From Breviolum minutum Mf 1.05b.01 (taxonomy: Eukaryota; Sar; Dinophyceae; Suessiales; Symbiodiniaceae), in assembly GCA_000507305.1 (NCBI GenBank), contig DF239335.1:9447-73446 (forward strand): 64,000 nt of DNA, in the 5' to 3' direction. A program made the translations under genes and the position numbers. A model generated the notes under the pieces. It ran no database searches, was not told the DNA's origin, and saw nothing but the letters and a program-made list of their open reading frames with translations. Every line of letters begins with the position of its first letter. Position 1 is the first letter of the stretch. Shown piece after piece: positions 46,262 to 57,720 of the stretch.

Positions 46262-46420
46262 GCACATTGACCAGTTGAAGATGTGCCATTATCTCATCAC
46301 TGGCGATTTATTTCACCGAGATCAACCTGAGGCCATTGGGAAAGTTGGGCCAAAACTAGTGCCCATGAGTGAAGTATTGAACTGCCAAACTTGCATAGGA
46401 AGCATGTGGAACTCTCATTG
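46262..46420 (+). CDS. Candidate exon, unrecognised
   Basis: Acceptor TTTTGCCTGGCAG|GCACAT. It reads IDQLKMCHYLITGDLFHRDQ and IGKVGPKLVPMSEVLNCQTC. The only open frame of the three + frames here. The donor is not resolved; the frame continues to 46,451. Confidence 0.5.
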
Positions 46421-46568
46421 CCTATTTGTTTGCTTCTCTCAGTATGTATAGCATGCACATAGATTCATGCTGTGTATATGTTTGTTTTGTACATGTTCCG
46501 TATTCTATCATGCTTCTATCAACGATTTGTATGTTTTGTAGTGTTCTGTCGATTTTTTCTATCCATGT

Positions 46569-46928
46569 TTGAATCTTTCTATTGTTCTATCAGGTTTTCC
46601 ATCTTTCTACATTTGTATTTGTTCCATGAGATTCCTTGAACAGCTGGAGTGTTTTAGAAAAGACAAGTTTTCTTGCTTTTATGAAGTTTATAGCAATTTT
46701 TGGATGTGGAGGAAAAATTGGAATAATTTGGGTGGGTTGGGTTGGTATATTGTCCGTGACAAGAGTTATTTGGACAGCCTATCCTCCCCCCTTTCGGTAG
46801 GGAAATTCCACGTCCGGCTTTCACTTTTTCAATGCAGTCGATATGTAAGATTGACGACAAATTCCAGATTTGAGTGGTGCCACTCTATAGCTAGCGGTTT
46901 CAAGCAACTTTCTCATTCTGGCAGTTAA
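46569..46928 (+). CDS. Candidate + open frame, aromatic-rich
   Basis: A 119-codon open frame with stretches such as FLEQLECFRKDKFSCFYEVY and WKNWNNLGG-like aromatic residues. It may be one or two exons; no clear splice borders or family. Low confidence. Confidence 0.3.
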   Translation: MNLSIVLSGFPSFYICICSMRFLEQLECFRKDKFSCFYEVYSNFWMWRKNWNNLGGLGWYIVRDKSYLDSLSSPLSVGKFHVRLSLFQCSRYVRLTTNSRFEWCHSIASGFKQLSHSGS

Positions 46929-47084
46929 TGATCCTCATCCATTCCTCCAAACGATTCAGTTTAGCGATATAATCCCAGTACACATTTGCAGACAGTATAC
47001 CGGATACCCTCCCGAACACTAGCATGGAACCCCTCTTTGCCCAATTCGGGTGATTTTCAGGTGAATCATGCCGTCAACAAAATT

Positions 47085-47208
47085 CGGGGGAGTATCCAGA
47101 CAGGTGGGCAATCCGGCCATGTGGTCTTTGCCGCCGTCATCACCACCTATCTCTCGGGGTGAGACAGCCTTTGATGCAGTGGAGATCGATGATTTGGCCA
47201 ATGTCGAG
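47085..47208 (+). CDS. Candidate exon, three frames open
   Basis: The frame ending at AATGTCGAG|GTATGC reads SRGETAFDAVEIDDLANVE. A second + frame (VNHAVNKIRGSIQTGGQSG, after GATTTTCAG|GTGAAT, to a stop at 47,162) and a minus frame are also plausible. That an exon lies here is likely; which frame is used is not known. Confidence 0.45.
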
Positions 47209-47452
47209 GTATGCCCTTGTGACAATGATTTGGGCCAAATTGGGGGAAAATAACATATCTATGTGTGGATTTGGTCGGCAATTTCAAAGATACCATGTTT
47301 TTGTTTACATATATTGTATACATATATCATATAACATTACGGTATATCATCATCATATGGTAATTACATGTGTACGTCAACGGGTCTACTGGTTTCATTG
47401 ATCAAGTTGCTCAGGACGAGTATTGAAACTGACCTTGATTTTTTGTCTTTGC

Positions 47453-47514
<62 letters not shown>

Positions 47515-47520
47515 GTTTGG

Positions 47521-47590
<70 letters not shown>

Positions 47591-47592
47591 GG

Positions 47593-47638
<46 letters not shown>

Positions 47639-47720
47639 AGACGTTGTTGTTAGACGTTGTTGTCGACGTTGTGGCGGTGGTGGTGGCGAAGGTGTTTTTG
47701 TCGTTGTGGTCGTTGTGATG
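47453..47720. repeat. (GTT)n microsatellite, about 190 bp pure
   Basis: GTT repeats from 47,453 to 47,638 with one GTTTGTTTGG interruption and one GGT, then degenerate GTTGTTAGAC and GGTGGTGGC units to about 47,720. Confidence 0.95.
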
Positions 47721-48026
47721 CCAGGCAGATTATAAATGTTGGTATCGAAACTGATTCCAATTAGTTGGGAGTCATAGATTAGCAATTTTGGGAAATATTG
47801 ATCAATTTCCACTACTAGAGAGAGATATACTCCCACCAGAAGAATGATGGGAGGCTTCAGCGTATTTTTGAAGCTGCCTCAGGTCAGGTTTGGGATCACA
47901 GGTGCTGGCTAGGCACTGGGTTTCCTCCATACCAATTGGTAGTGTTTTGCAAAGACGGTTTTGTTTGGTAGACCTTTTTTGGTCAAGGAATGTTTTCCAT
48001 TAGACAATCCCTTCTCTGACACCTAG

Positions 48027-48102
48027 GGAGGCGACATCCTGAACCGCCTTGTCACGGAGTTGCATCAGCGCCTAAAGCGACTACGGCAATGGCTACTGGC
48101 AG
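48027..48102 (+). CDS. Internal exon, amphipathic helix
   Basis: Between CTGACACCTAG|GGAGGC and CTGGCAG|GTGCTT. It reads GGDILNRLVTELHQRLKRL and RQWLLA, an amphipathic helix rich in Leu and Arg. Starts in phase 0, ends with one leftover base. No family recognised. Confidence 0.6.
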
Positions 48103-48326
48103 GTGCTTCCCCCCCAAGATGTAAGGGAAGAAATGATTGAAAGAGAGAAGCAAACCATGTGAAGGTGGGCCAACACTGAGATGTGTAGACGATGTTAGTA
48201 CTATATTTAGAAGCATACGAAATGGAAGATTGACATTTGTAAGAGAAGTCAGAAGTATGGGTGGGTGGGTTGAAAAGATTCTACGAATATATATATATTC
48301 ACATGTTCGTTCATCAAAAGAAGTCC

Positions 48327-48542
48327 CAAACCGGGATTGGTCAAGGCGATGTTGAGCTGGACCTTCGATGTGAAGTTGTTCACTTGAAGGCCTGGGGGGG
48401 GTTTCCCGTGGAAAGAGCTAAGCATGATTGCACGTCGTTGAAACAACTCTGTTTCGGTGGAAGGAATGCCACCTTTAGACCCTTGGCAAAATTGTTTGAG
48501 CTTGTTGAAGTAGATGTTCAGCGGATATATGGTGAGCAGTGA
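48327..48542 (+). CDS. Candidate exon after the helix exon
   Basis: The + frame reads QGDVELDLRCEVVHLKAWGG, then PLAKLFELVEVDVQRIYGE, to a stop at 48,542. Plausible continuation of the gene with the 48.03 kb exon; borders unproven. Confidence 0.4.
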   Translation, partial: QTGIGQGDVELDLRCEVVHLKAWGGFPVERAKHDCTSLKQLCFGGRNATFRPLAKLFELVEVDVQRIYGEQ

Positions 48543-48899
48543 TGTTATGCAACGACCCACAAAAATGACAAGAACTCCGATTCAGGCCACTGACTATACA
48601 CATATATCATATAGGGTTTTGCCATGTCAGATCCCTCCTAGTATCAACATACAAGCTATCAAGATTTGAGCAGCGGACCGTTGAAGTTTCATTTTTTTGT
48701 TTGCAGCAAGGGTAACAAAGAACTGGGGGAGGGCGGAACAAGGTCCCAAGTAAGCCAGTGTTTCTACTGGCAGGAGCGATCAGTACGAAGTGAGGGAATG
48801 TTTTTCTTGTACCCAAACCCTGCTTCTGCTAGCCAGCGAAAAATTCCATGAAACGGGCCACACCCATTCAGTACGACGGCAAATTCATGACACTGACAC

Positions 48900-50200
48900 C
48901 AGCAACGAAATGTGTATGATTTGTGCTGCACGGTCCATCATAGTTGTTGAATCTTCTGTAGAATTTTGTTTGCTGCTTGGATAGATGGCAAGATCCCATT
49001 CACTGACACCTTCTCCCGACCACAGTTTTCCGGGAATTTTGTTTAGATCTGACATGACAGAAACGGTTTATTCGTGGATGTCAAATTTGTTTCTTTCACT
49101 GGTCATGTGGCAGAGGATACATTGGAGATAGCTTGACCGACCAGGCAAAAATCGTGCCATGGATCGCACAACAACATCCATGGACCATGTCATGGTCCAA
49201 TGTCCCTTGGAGCGACGTTTGGAGCCGGACAAGTTTTGAAGAACCCCATGGTACCCCATGGATTACTCTAGCGTCTTGGAAGCTGGAAACATAGGACGGA
49301 GCCGAAATCTAAACAGTCAACAGTTCACGTAGCTGTCGTGCTAGGATTCTTCTGCAAAGAGCATTCTGAAATATCATGGCCTGTGGCCTGTGTTGGTATG
49401 AATGACATCAGAAGTTCAGGGGTGGATACTGGGAAGTCTTGGACTTTTGGAGTTGAAATCAGCAACAACTAGGCCAGTGTCCATTTTTGCTCCATAAGCA
49501 CTGGGAAAACACCATCTGCGGACACAAATATTACTATATCGCACCTGCACTGTCCAGATGGTTGCATTTTTCCATCGTGGAACACTAAGTTGCTCAGTTT
49601 ATCCACACGTATCCCCTTCTTGCAAGTGGAATCTAAATGTGCACATTTGTGTTAAATTGCCGGGAGGTAAGCAATTTCCAGGATTACTTTATTCAAACTT
49701 TATTCGGAAGCCTCTCCCCTAAGTGCCGAGTGATCTCTCAATGACAGGGAAGCTTAGGCAATTTGCATGGCACATTGCATGATGTACGCTGGAGCTTCTA
49801 CCCAGTAGAAATTGCATGAACCTACCTTACGCATCAGAACAGTACATAAAAGATAAAAATACCTTCTCTCTAGAATGTTCATGGGCGAGGTCGTTTTTCA
49901 TAGTATTTGAACCAAGATTTGGTCCTATCTCCACTCCCCTTTAAATTCCGACATGTAATGATTTTTGATGATCCAATATGCCGCGGTGATTCCATGGTTT
50001 TTCTTGGGAGGCCTTGGCAAGCACATACATAAAACACTATACACCGACATCATACACACCCTCAATTTGTGAAACATTTATGTGACCCCATCCCCTCACC
50101 CACCCCAGCTTGGGGCTGATCTACGATTTACCTTCTTGAAATCATGGGAAACCGCCGGCCTACTTTGGAAGATTCAGTGTTGCAGTAGGAGTCTCTTCCT
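48900..50200. other. No supported gene in about 1.3 kb
   Basis: A weak minus frame (49,068-49,259) and nothing else of note. Confidence 0.45.
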
Positions 50201-50221
50201 GTTCCATGGAATATAAATATA

Positions 50222-50320
50222 CACCCTGGAAGATTAACATGGAACCTACAAATCACCAATTCGAAAGGAACATGATCTTCCAAACCTCCATGATTATGTA
50301 CCATGTTAATCTTCAGTTTC
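50222..50320. mobile_element. Degenerate relative of the CACCCTGGAA MITE
   Basis: Starts TA|CACCCTGGAAGATTAACA and contains TCTTCCAAACCTCCATGAT, matching the inverse orientation of the element at 56,372-56,478. Its right end has decayed (CTTCAGTTTCAGG in place of TTCCAGGGTG). Confidence 0.75.
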
Positions 50321-50329
50321 AGGTATATA

Positions 50330-50402
50330 TATATATACAATATATATATATTATATTCTTCTTCTTCTTCTTATTATTATTATTATATATATATATATAT
50401 CC
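50330..50402. repeat. TA/CTT/ATT simple-repeat cluster
   Basis: TATATA, then (CTT)4, (ATT)5, then TATATA again. Confidence 0.85.
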
Positions 50403-51897
50403 TCAGCGCCTCAGGTTTTGGACTACGTGGCGCCTGGCAAATTTCATCAACTGGCCAGGTTGTGCTCTATAGAAGGGGATACTATCCACTATGGCTACTC
50501 AATGAATTGGATTGTTTCTCGTTCGAATTCAGGCTAGTTGAATTGCCAGGTGTGAAGTTCCGAGAAGGTTGGGTGAACTTCAATTTTAGTCCCTTGATGT
50601 TCTTCATTGCAAGAGAGTGAGTATTGAAAGAACTCTGTGTGCTGAAGTTTGATCATACAATATCAATTGCATTGGTTCTTTTTAAGTCTTTGTGTTTAAG
50701 TTTGTATGTTTTGATTTTTTGTAGTGTTACTTTATCATAGAAGTATTTCTCGACACTTCTCACTGGTGTTTTTTTGTTTCTGCTCAGTGGGCAATTCATC
50801 GTTTAGGTTATCCTCTGAGGCAGAAACCTATGGATCCTGCGTGATGGATTTTGATGGACAACCAGAGGCTGTCTCAAAGATTATCGATGGATCCCATGAG
50901 ATGTGCAAGATGACAGAGAGGCTGGATCTTTTTCGCAGCTTCAGGGAAAGTCTCGGGCCTTTGTTCACATGCGTCTTAATTCTGTTTACGACGGGTTTCT
51001 TTAGGCTCCTAATTTTTTTTGAATCAATGCAATCCGTTTGGAGTAGCAACGCTTTTTTGAGGAGGTTTCCACAGTCCCCCGTTCGGGGTCTTGTTTTTTT
51101 TGCAAACCTAAGAAATCGTCCACATTACCCCTGCTTGGGTGGAGGTTGTACCTCGTGAATCTCATTGTATTATTAGCATTTGAGTGTCACAACCAAGTAC
51201 GACAATCCAGCAGATACATTTGAACTGAACACAAGGTATCCTGGTAAGATTTTTTTCGCAGGCCCACTCAACCCAATGATTCGCTTGCCATGTTCTCAAA
51301 ATGGCGGCCGAGCAGCGGAGGATTTGTCCTGCAGGGAAACTTCTGTTGCTTCCTCCCCACGATACGCCAATGAACATAACGGGTTACTACCTGGCCACCG
51401 CATTGCACAAGAAGTGGACCAAATACTTCTTCTCAAAGGAGCAGTCGAAATTGATGGCAGTTGTAAAAGCAGGATAGGAACATTTCAAAAAGGTGTGCTG
51501 ATTGAAACAAACCTCTCACGGAGATCAGTTGATGGTTGAATACCTGGTGTTCAAGTTGCATCAGCATTGAAGTTTGGTGCCAAAAAGTCTGCAAGTGAAC
51601 TTTGGTGTGGCTTTGTGTTCCTTAGTTCTGTGTTCCTTCAGCACGTTTACATGTACAAAGTATTTCTGCTTATTGATTGCATATGTATATTTTTGTTTGT
51701 TGACATATGTATACAGAAAATATTTACTATAGACGATTTATATTTTTATATTTATTATATTTAGTCAAAGTCTTGGACCTTTCTTGGAGCACAGGGTCCG
51801 TTGGGCTCAGCACAAATTTGTAGCGCAGCAACACACTTTGCTGCATGCTGCAGTTTTGCATCTTGGAATCTGAGTGTAGTTTCAAATTGGTCTTGAA

Positions 51898-51900
51898 GGG

Positions 51901-51998
<98 letters not shown>
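51898..51998. repeat. (GTT)n microsatellite, about 33 units
   Basis: A pure GTT run of about 100 bp. It would read poly-Cys, poly-Val or poly-Leu on + and polythreonine, poly-Asn or poly-Gln on minus; none is supported as coding. Confidence 0.95.
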
Positions 51999-51999
<1 letters not shown>

Positions 52000-52185
52000 G
52001 TCGTTCGTTTGTCACCGTGGTGTAGTCAGTCTTGTGTTTGTTGCCGATGTCGTCATGGGTATCCTTTGTGAGGTGATGTTGCTTTGACTTTGAGACTTGT
52101 GCAAGATCCAATAATCTCCCTTCACTTGGATGTAGAATATGATTTTGACTTATGATCAACATTTGTATGATGAACGTCTTTTCAG

Positions 52186-52259
52186 TGTGACAAAGCGCCC
52201 GGGTGGCAAGGCGAGACTCACGCCATGAGGTTCTCACAAATTCTCAGATGCCAACAGAG
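52186..52259 (+). CDS. Internal exon, unrecognised
   Basis: Between AACGTCTTTTCAG|TGTGAC and CAACAGAG|GTAAAA, both canonical. It reads CDKAPGWQGETHAMRFSQIL and RCQQ. Starts in phase 0, ends with two leftover bases. It probably belongs with the terminal exon at 52,331. Confidence 0.6.
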
Positions 52260-52330
52260 GTAAAAAAGGCTGAAGGTCAGGAGTCTTGGGAGAGAAGCAT
52301 CGTGACTTGTATTGTATTGTTTCACAAAAG

Positions 52331-52448
52331 ATCCAGGGTGGATCATCCAGGAGATTGCAGGGGATGTGCAAGTCGGCATGGCTTCAATGCAGACTTACAA
52401 TCCACTTGCCACAAACGCTGCTTGGATTATTGCTTTTGGTTCTTTGTG
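52331..52448 (+). CDS. Terminal exon, unrecognised
   Basis: After TTCACAAAAG|ATCCAG the frame reads PGWIIQEIAGDVQVGMASMQ and TYNPLATNAAWIIAFGSL to TGA. Strong coding texture with hydrophobic C-terminus. Other frames are open for part of the interval but read less well. Confidence 0.6.
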
Positions 52449-52881
52449 AGACGGTGAAAAGATGACAACTTACCAAGGAATCTGAGAGTTTGTCAACTGG
52501 GAAACTTGACCCAACGATGTTTGGTCAAGGTTACATCTAGAGAGCCTAACCCAAACATAATTGCGCCCCCGAAATCTCATATCTTAGAGCCTTACAGTGT
52601 AAGCCTTACAGTGTGTTCTACTACGCAACATGTCCAAGCAATTGTTTCAAGGTTGCTAATTTTGAGACATGTCACGTGGCCGAGGTTTGTTTGTTTTAAC
52701 CTTCAGAATACTCATGGATTCCACATGAGGCCACTTGCTTGTCTATGACGTGGACCTACGATCCGGAGATCCGGTTGAAGGCAAGTAATGGAGACTCTGG
52801 CTGAACATGTGAAAATCCGATGTTGGGGTGGAGCGTTTGATGCTAAGAGTTGGTGCCTTGTGCCTGGCTTGCGGTCCTAAG

Positions 52882-52998
52882 GTTTTGATGATTTGCCGGA
52901 AGACCCCATGGACACTATGGCAGATTGCCCGACTTCTTGAGAGGAGACACGGGTTTGAAATGTGGAAAAAACGTGAACCACCCAAAGCTTTACGTTGA
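52882..52998 (+). CDS. Terminal exon (rival minus frame)
   Basis: After CGGTCCTAAG|GTTTTG the + frame, phase 0, reads CRKTPWTLWQIARLLERRHG and EMWKKREPPKALR to TGA. A 164-codon minus frame (52,743-53,237) also crosses it. A possible + exon with a GC donor (GGTTGAAG|GCAAGT) lies just upstream, ending at 52,785. Confidence 0.5.
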   Translation, partial: VLMICRKTPWTLWQIARLLERRHGFEMWKKREPPKALR

Positions 52999-53219
52999 GA
53001 TCCCAAAGAATTGAGAAACCCCATCAGAATCCTCAAAGACGCCAGTGCCACTGGATGGAAAGAATATTGGTTGTTCTCATGGGATTTTGTAGACTGGCAA
53101 CGTACATTTTTTACATGCATGTAGTTACTGATTAAATGAGAGATCTTAAGAGCGCAATTCGATGGGAATGCATCTTCTATTTTGATCTTATTATTTGGTG
53201 AAGCTTGATAAATGATAAA

Positions 53220-53640
53220 AATGATATAGATAATCAAGATGTAATTTCAATAGAATTATTGAAATTTGAATAAACCTAAATATCCCCAATATTCGAGCAT
53301 TCATTCAGATTATTACGAGGACGAAATTCCCAATTTCATTTTCTTTTGATATATTGATTAAAAAAGATAATATAATCTTTATATTCATTTTATATTTTAA
53401 TATATAATTAGCCAAAATTCAAAATTTATCTTTATATATTTGATTATAATTATACATATATGAATAAAAATATGTATATATATATAATAAATAAATATAA
53501 TTTTTAAATAAATATATATTAATAAATAAATAATATATTAAATATATAATTAATATTATTATTAATTTAAATAAAGTTAAAATTATATTAATATTTAATT
53601 ATAATTAATTAAAAAAATATTATATATTATATTATAGTAA
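53220..53640. repeat. Extreme AT-rich island, left part
   Basis: Nearly only A and T, with ATTAATATATAATTA-type low-complexity sequence running into the gap. The composition differs sharply from the rest of the window. No gene. Confidence 0.8.
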
Positions 53641-54268
53641 NNNNNNNNNNNNNNNNNNNNNNNNNNNNNNNNNNNNNNNNNNNNNNNNNNNNNNNNNNNN
53701 NNNNNNNNNNNNNNNNNNNNNNNNNNNNNNNNNNNNNNNNNNNNNNNNNNNNNNNNNNNNNNNNNNNNNNNNNNNNNNNNNNNNNNNNNNNNNNNNNNNN
53801 NNNNNNNNNNNNNNNNNNNNNNNNNNNNNNNNNNNNNNNNNNNNNNNNNNNNNNNNNNNNNNNNNNNNNNNNNNNNNNNNNNNNNNNNNNNNNNNNNNNN
53901 NNNNNNNNNNNNNNNNNNNNNNNNNNNNNNNNNNNNNNNNNNNNNNNNNNNNNNNNNNNNNNNNNNNNNNNNNNNNNNNNNNNNNNNNNNNNNNNNNNNN
54001 NNNNNNNNNNNNNNNNNNNNNNNNNNNNNNNNNNNNNNNNNNNNNNNNNNNNNNNNNNNNNNNNNNNNNNNNNNNNNNNNNNNNNNNNNNNNNNNNNNNN
54101 NNNNNNNNNNNNNNNNNNNNNNNNNNNNNNNNNNNNNNNNNNNNNNNNNNNNNNNNNNNNNNNNNNNNNNNNNNNNNNNNNNNNNNNNNNNNNNNNNNNN
54201 NNNNNNNNNNNNNNNNNNNNNNNNNNNNNNNNNNNNNNNNNNNNNNNNNNNNNNNNNNNNNNNNNNNN
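53641..54268. other. Assembly gap, 628 N
   Basis: Undetermined bases inside the AT-rich island; open frames through it are artefacts. Confidence 1.
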
Positions 54269-54469
54269 CAAATTTTGGTACTGCAAATATCCAAAAATAG
54301 TATGTCACTATAGTACGAAATACATTTTCAAGTTAAAATCTCTAAAATACCACAATCGCAAACCAATTTTTAAAATTCTAATTTTCAAAAATTATACACC
54401 GCTTTTCTATATCAAAATCTGCAAAATACCTATATTTTGCAATATTAAAATTATTTGTAATTATTTTAT

Positions 54470-55130
54470 TAATTAATTTATTGACTAACTAATCAAATAA
54501 TTATTTTATTAACGAGCTAACAAACAAACTAATTAACTAATTACCTAACTAATTAATTAACTAACAAACTAACTAAATAATCAACTAACTAACTCATTAG
54601 CCAGCTAACTAACTAACTAACAAACTAATTAATTAACTAACAAACAAACTAACTCATTAGCCAACTAACTAACTAACTCATTTGCCAACAAACTAACTAA
54701 CTCATAAGCCAACAAACTAACTAACTCATCAGCCACCTAATAAATTACCTAGCTAACTAACTAATTACCTAGCTAACTAACTAACTACCTAACTAATTAA
54801 TAAACTAACTACTTAGTAAGCTAGCTAACTCACTAACTAGCTAACTAACTCACTAACTAACTAACAAATAAACAAACTAGCTAACTAACTACCTAACTAG
54901 CTAACTAACTAGCTAACCAACTAACTAACTAACTACTTAGTCAGCTAACTAACTAACTAACTAGCTGGCTAATTAACTCACCATCTAATTAATTAATTAA
55001 CTAACCAACTAACTCACTAACCAACTAATTAACTAACTCACTCACGAACAAACTAATTCACTCACTAACTAGCTAACTAACTAACTAACTAACTAACCAA
55101 CTAACTACTAGCCGGTTAATCAATTAATCA
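54470..55130. repeat. Degenerate (CTAA)n tetranucleotide array, about 660 bp
   Basis: CTAACTAACTAA repeats with substitutions and inserted phrases such as CTCATTAGCCAACAAAC and TACCTAGCTAACTAAC that themselves recur. All on one strand. It is flanked on both sides by AT-rich DNA with TTTAATATATTTAATAAAT-like sequence. Confidence 0.95.
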
Positions 55131-55739
55131 ATTAAACAAATCGGTAGTTAGTCACTCACACCGTTGGCCATTTCGATCCATCAGTGTTTTTGTGTTGTCA
55201 TCCGTAATTTACAACAACCAATCTCTCCTATATGTTTCCTATTCTTAGAATTTCCGCCACCGCCTCGTGCGGCTCTACTGGTAATATATCTTAAAATCAA
55301 GATTTTATAAGCCAATATATTTATTTAATATATTTAATAAATATATTTTATTTATATAATAATATTCCTAATAATATATCATTTATAGAATATTATAGTA
55401 TTTAATAATATATTGAGAAACATAGATTTAAAGAGATTTAGTATTTATAAAATAATAGGATCCAACGAATCCAATATATTGTTTAACAAAATAATGGATT
55501 TTAGATAATAATATTTAAATAGCGGGCAAAATTCAAAAGCAGTCAGAATATTCCAAGCTTTGCAACAAAGAGATCGAGGACTGTTGTTTATAAAATGTTG
55601 TTTCGTTCAAACTATTTCGAAAATATACAATCTTAAACGCCAAAATTGGTTAACAAAATGAGTCCTGGTTCAGGCATTTTATAAGGGATAGAGGTTAGCA
55701 TTTCATAAGGGATTGATTTTCTATCTGTCTACGCTTCAA

Positions 55740-55920
55740 GCTCTGCACCATCCGCCTACGCGGGACATATTTGCATTGATTGGCCTATGCTTGGCCTACG
55801 GGATGCATACGCCACCCCAATCTGTGCCTATGCGCGACCCATCTCCATCTTCCAACAGCGCCTACAAACCTGCACGCTCCTATGCACACGAGCAAAGATG
55901 CCGTCTCGAGCACTTCTGAA
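55740..55920 (+). CDS. Candidate exon rich in Ala-Tyr/Pro-Thr (frame uncertain)
   Basis: GC content rises and all three + frames plus a minus frame are open. The segment repeats GCCTACG/GCCTATG several times (CCGCCTACG, GGCCTATG, GGCCTACG, GTGCCTATG). One frame reads HTPPQSVPMRDPSPSSNSAY and KPARSYAHEQRCRLEHF to a stop. Coding is possible, but the repeat nature may explain the openness. Confidence 0.35.
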
Positions 55921-56371
55921 GATATACCAGTACTTTGTATAAATTGAAGCTTGCTACCAAAAAAGCTTAGCTTAGATCCTATTATTTGTCTTGTCATTAT
56001 TTTTATTCACTAAATGTATCTGATTCATTGGCTGTATTGATACAGACCCAATCCTGCAAATGGACCAAAAATAGATCCAGGTTTCACTCACAAGACTCAC
56101 AAGCAAACGGGCCGTTGAATTTTCACAATCGATTGCAAAGAGATATTAGCCCTACGTCGCCTACGTATTCAATGATATCTTCAGAATATGAATCATTTGT
56201 CATTCAATTTCGGAAGTCGGCAATTTCGATGCATCTCAACATTTTGAGCTAGCTAATTTCAACAAACAGTCCGGTCTTGGGCTCTGGAGTGTAACGAAAG
56301 AAAACGAAAATAATGTGAACCTATACGTGGCAATCAACATCTGTTGAAGTCAACCAAACAAAAAGCCCATA

Positions 56372-56478
56372 CACCCTGGAAAATCAACATGGAACCCAAA
56401 AATGGAGGTTTGGGAGATGATTTTCCTTTTTAATTGGGCCGGTGATTTTTAGGTTCCAGCCGTCAATGTTCCAGGGTG
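56372..56478. mobile_element. 107-bp MITE, CACCCTGGAA ends, TA target duplication
   Basis: Ends are CACCCTGGAAAATCAACATG and its imperfect inverse finishing TTCCAGGGTG, flanked on each side by TA (56,370-56,371 and 56,479-56,480). A TA duplication is the mark of Tc1/mariner-type insertion. Arms pair over about 30 bp with small gaps (GGAACC...GGTTCC inside). No transposase is encoded. A diverged relative lies at 50,222. Confidence 0.85.
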
Positions 56479-56689
56479 TAACTTTGTCACCTTCCATCCT
56501 TGCGGCCGCATCCTCAACGAGCCCTCCAAACCTTGGCGAACATTGGGGTTGACTGGTTGAGCTTGGTAGTTTTATCCAACTTTTTTACAAGTTGTATCAA
56601 TTCTTACAGGTTTCATATATGTCAGGTAACGCAGGATATCAGCCTCCAACAGTAGGAATCATTAAAACATAAGTGCAAACATCAACAAA

Positions 56690-56822
56690 CCATCCTTGAT
56701 GAGCGCATCTTTTTCCCTGATGGCCACGGGATTTTTTGTGGTAAATCATTTCCTCAAGTCATTGCACCATGCGGAGAGGGTCGTTGTGGTTGTGTCCTCC
56801 AACATATACGAATCATGGTAGA
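56690..56822 (+). CDS. Open on both strands; exon likely, strand unknown
   Basis: The + frame reads QQTILDERIFFPDGHGIF, then CGKSFPQVIAPCGEGRC, to a stop. The minus strand reads SYMLEDTTTTLSAWCNDLRK, a stop, then NPVAIREKDALIKDGLLM in the same frame. Both look like protein. The minus reading would be a broken gene with one in-frame stop unless a splice removes it; the + reading is uninterrupted. Confidence 0.35.
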
Positions 56823-57479
56823 TCAATAGGATGATTTATCAGCTTCAGAAAGTTAAGCAACAACATGCACAACAAATTTCCTCAGACTCAGCGTTCAAAC
56901 ACCAAAAGGTAACAAGTCATAGCCTTCTGGGGTTGCTTAGAATCGGCCTAGAACATCCCATGGTAGCAAATTCAAAAAATTGTTTCGAAAGAAAAAAATT
57001 GGGATCACCTTCATGCATCAACAATATGTTGATCACTTACAGCAGAGCGGTTGTCAGTTACCTAGGAAAGTTGTGATACTACAATACTCTTGTATATCAA
57101 ATTATCCGGTTGGATTATTGCATACTATGACGATACAATCAATTTAATATCATCATAGATATCAAATATTGAAATTAAACAAACTATTGATTGCGAATGT
57201 GAATTTCAAAGTTTCTGGTAGGTCCTTTACCTGCCAGCACACCCCACCACTCCCTCTCCCATGCAACGGGCTGGAGACACACTCCCAGCGTTGAAAAGGT
57301 GCGAGTCATCTTTGATGATCTCTCGCTGGTCAAAAGTAGTGGAAGCTTTTGTGATGTATCAGTCCACCCATGTCATGCCATGTCGACCTTTCATTTCTTA
57401 CGATCACCTCCCTTTTTGCTTCGTTCATCCTCTCTCATCTGCTCAGGCTCGCGAGAGCCCCAAAAGTCATTCTCATTGG

Positions 57480-57720
57480 CCTTGTTGCAGGGGTCGCAAT
57501 CAAACCCTTGTGATGGGCGGAACCATGAGTTGTTGGGGTTTTCTGTTGGGAGACGTCACCGCACCAAAGAATATTGTAACTGGAGGGATCCCTAAGGCTC
57601 TGAGAATTCAATTACATCGTCGTGACAGGATTCCAAGATTCTTTAGTTCATCCTCAAAACATCGCGTGGGGATGACATTGATTGAATCAAGAGTGTGCTT
57701 AACAACAGTGTATTCTTCCT
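57480..57720 (+). CDS. Candidate exon, unrecognised
   Basis: After CATTGGCCTTGTTGCAG|GGGTCG the + frame reads NQTLVMGGTMSCWGFLLGDV, then GGIPKALRIQLHRRDRIPRF. A second frame is also open for part of it. The acceptor is good; the donor is not fixed. The poly-Lys/Asn/Thr extension after about 57,720 is low-complexity and probably not coding. Confidence 0.4.

Noticed and set aside
47368..47836. Poly-Leu, poly-Cys, poly-Val and poly-Thr frames
   Set aside because: Artefacts of the GTT array; no splice or start support.
51761..52237. 158-codon minus frame with polythreonine
   Set aside because: Depends on the GTT array; flanking residues do not look coding, and + exon 52,186-52,259 is better supported.
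53595..54308. Three minus frames of about 220-237 codons
   Set aside because: Entirely N with short AT-rich ends.
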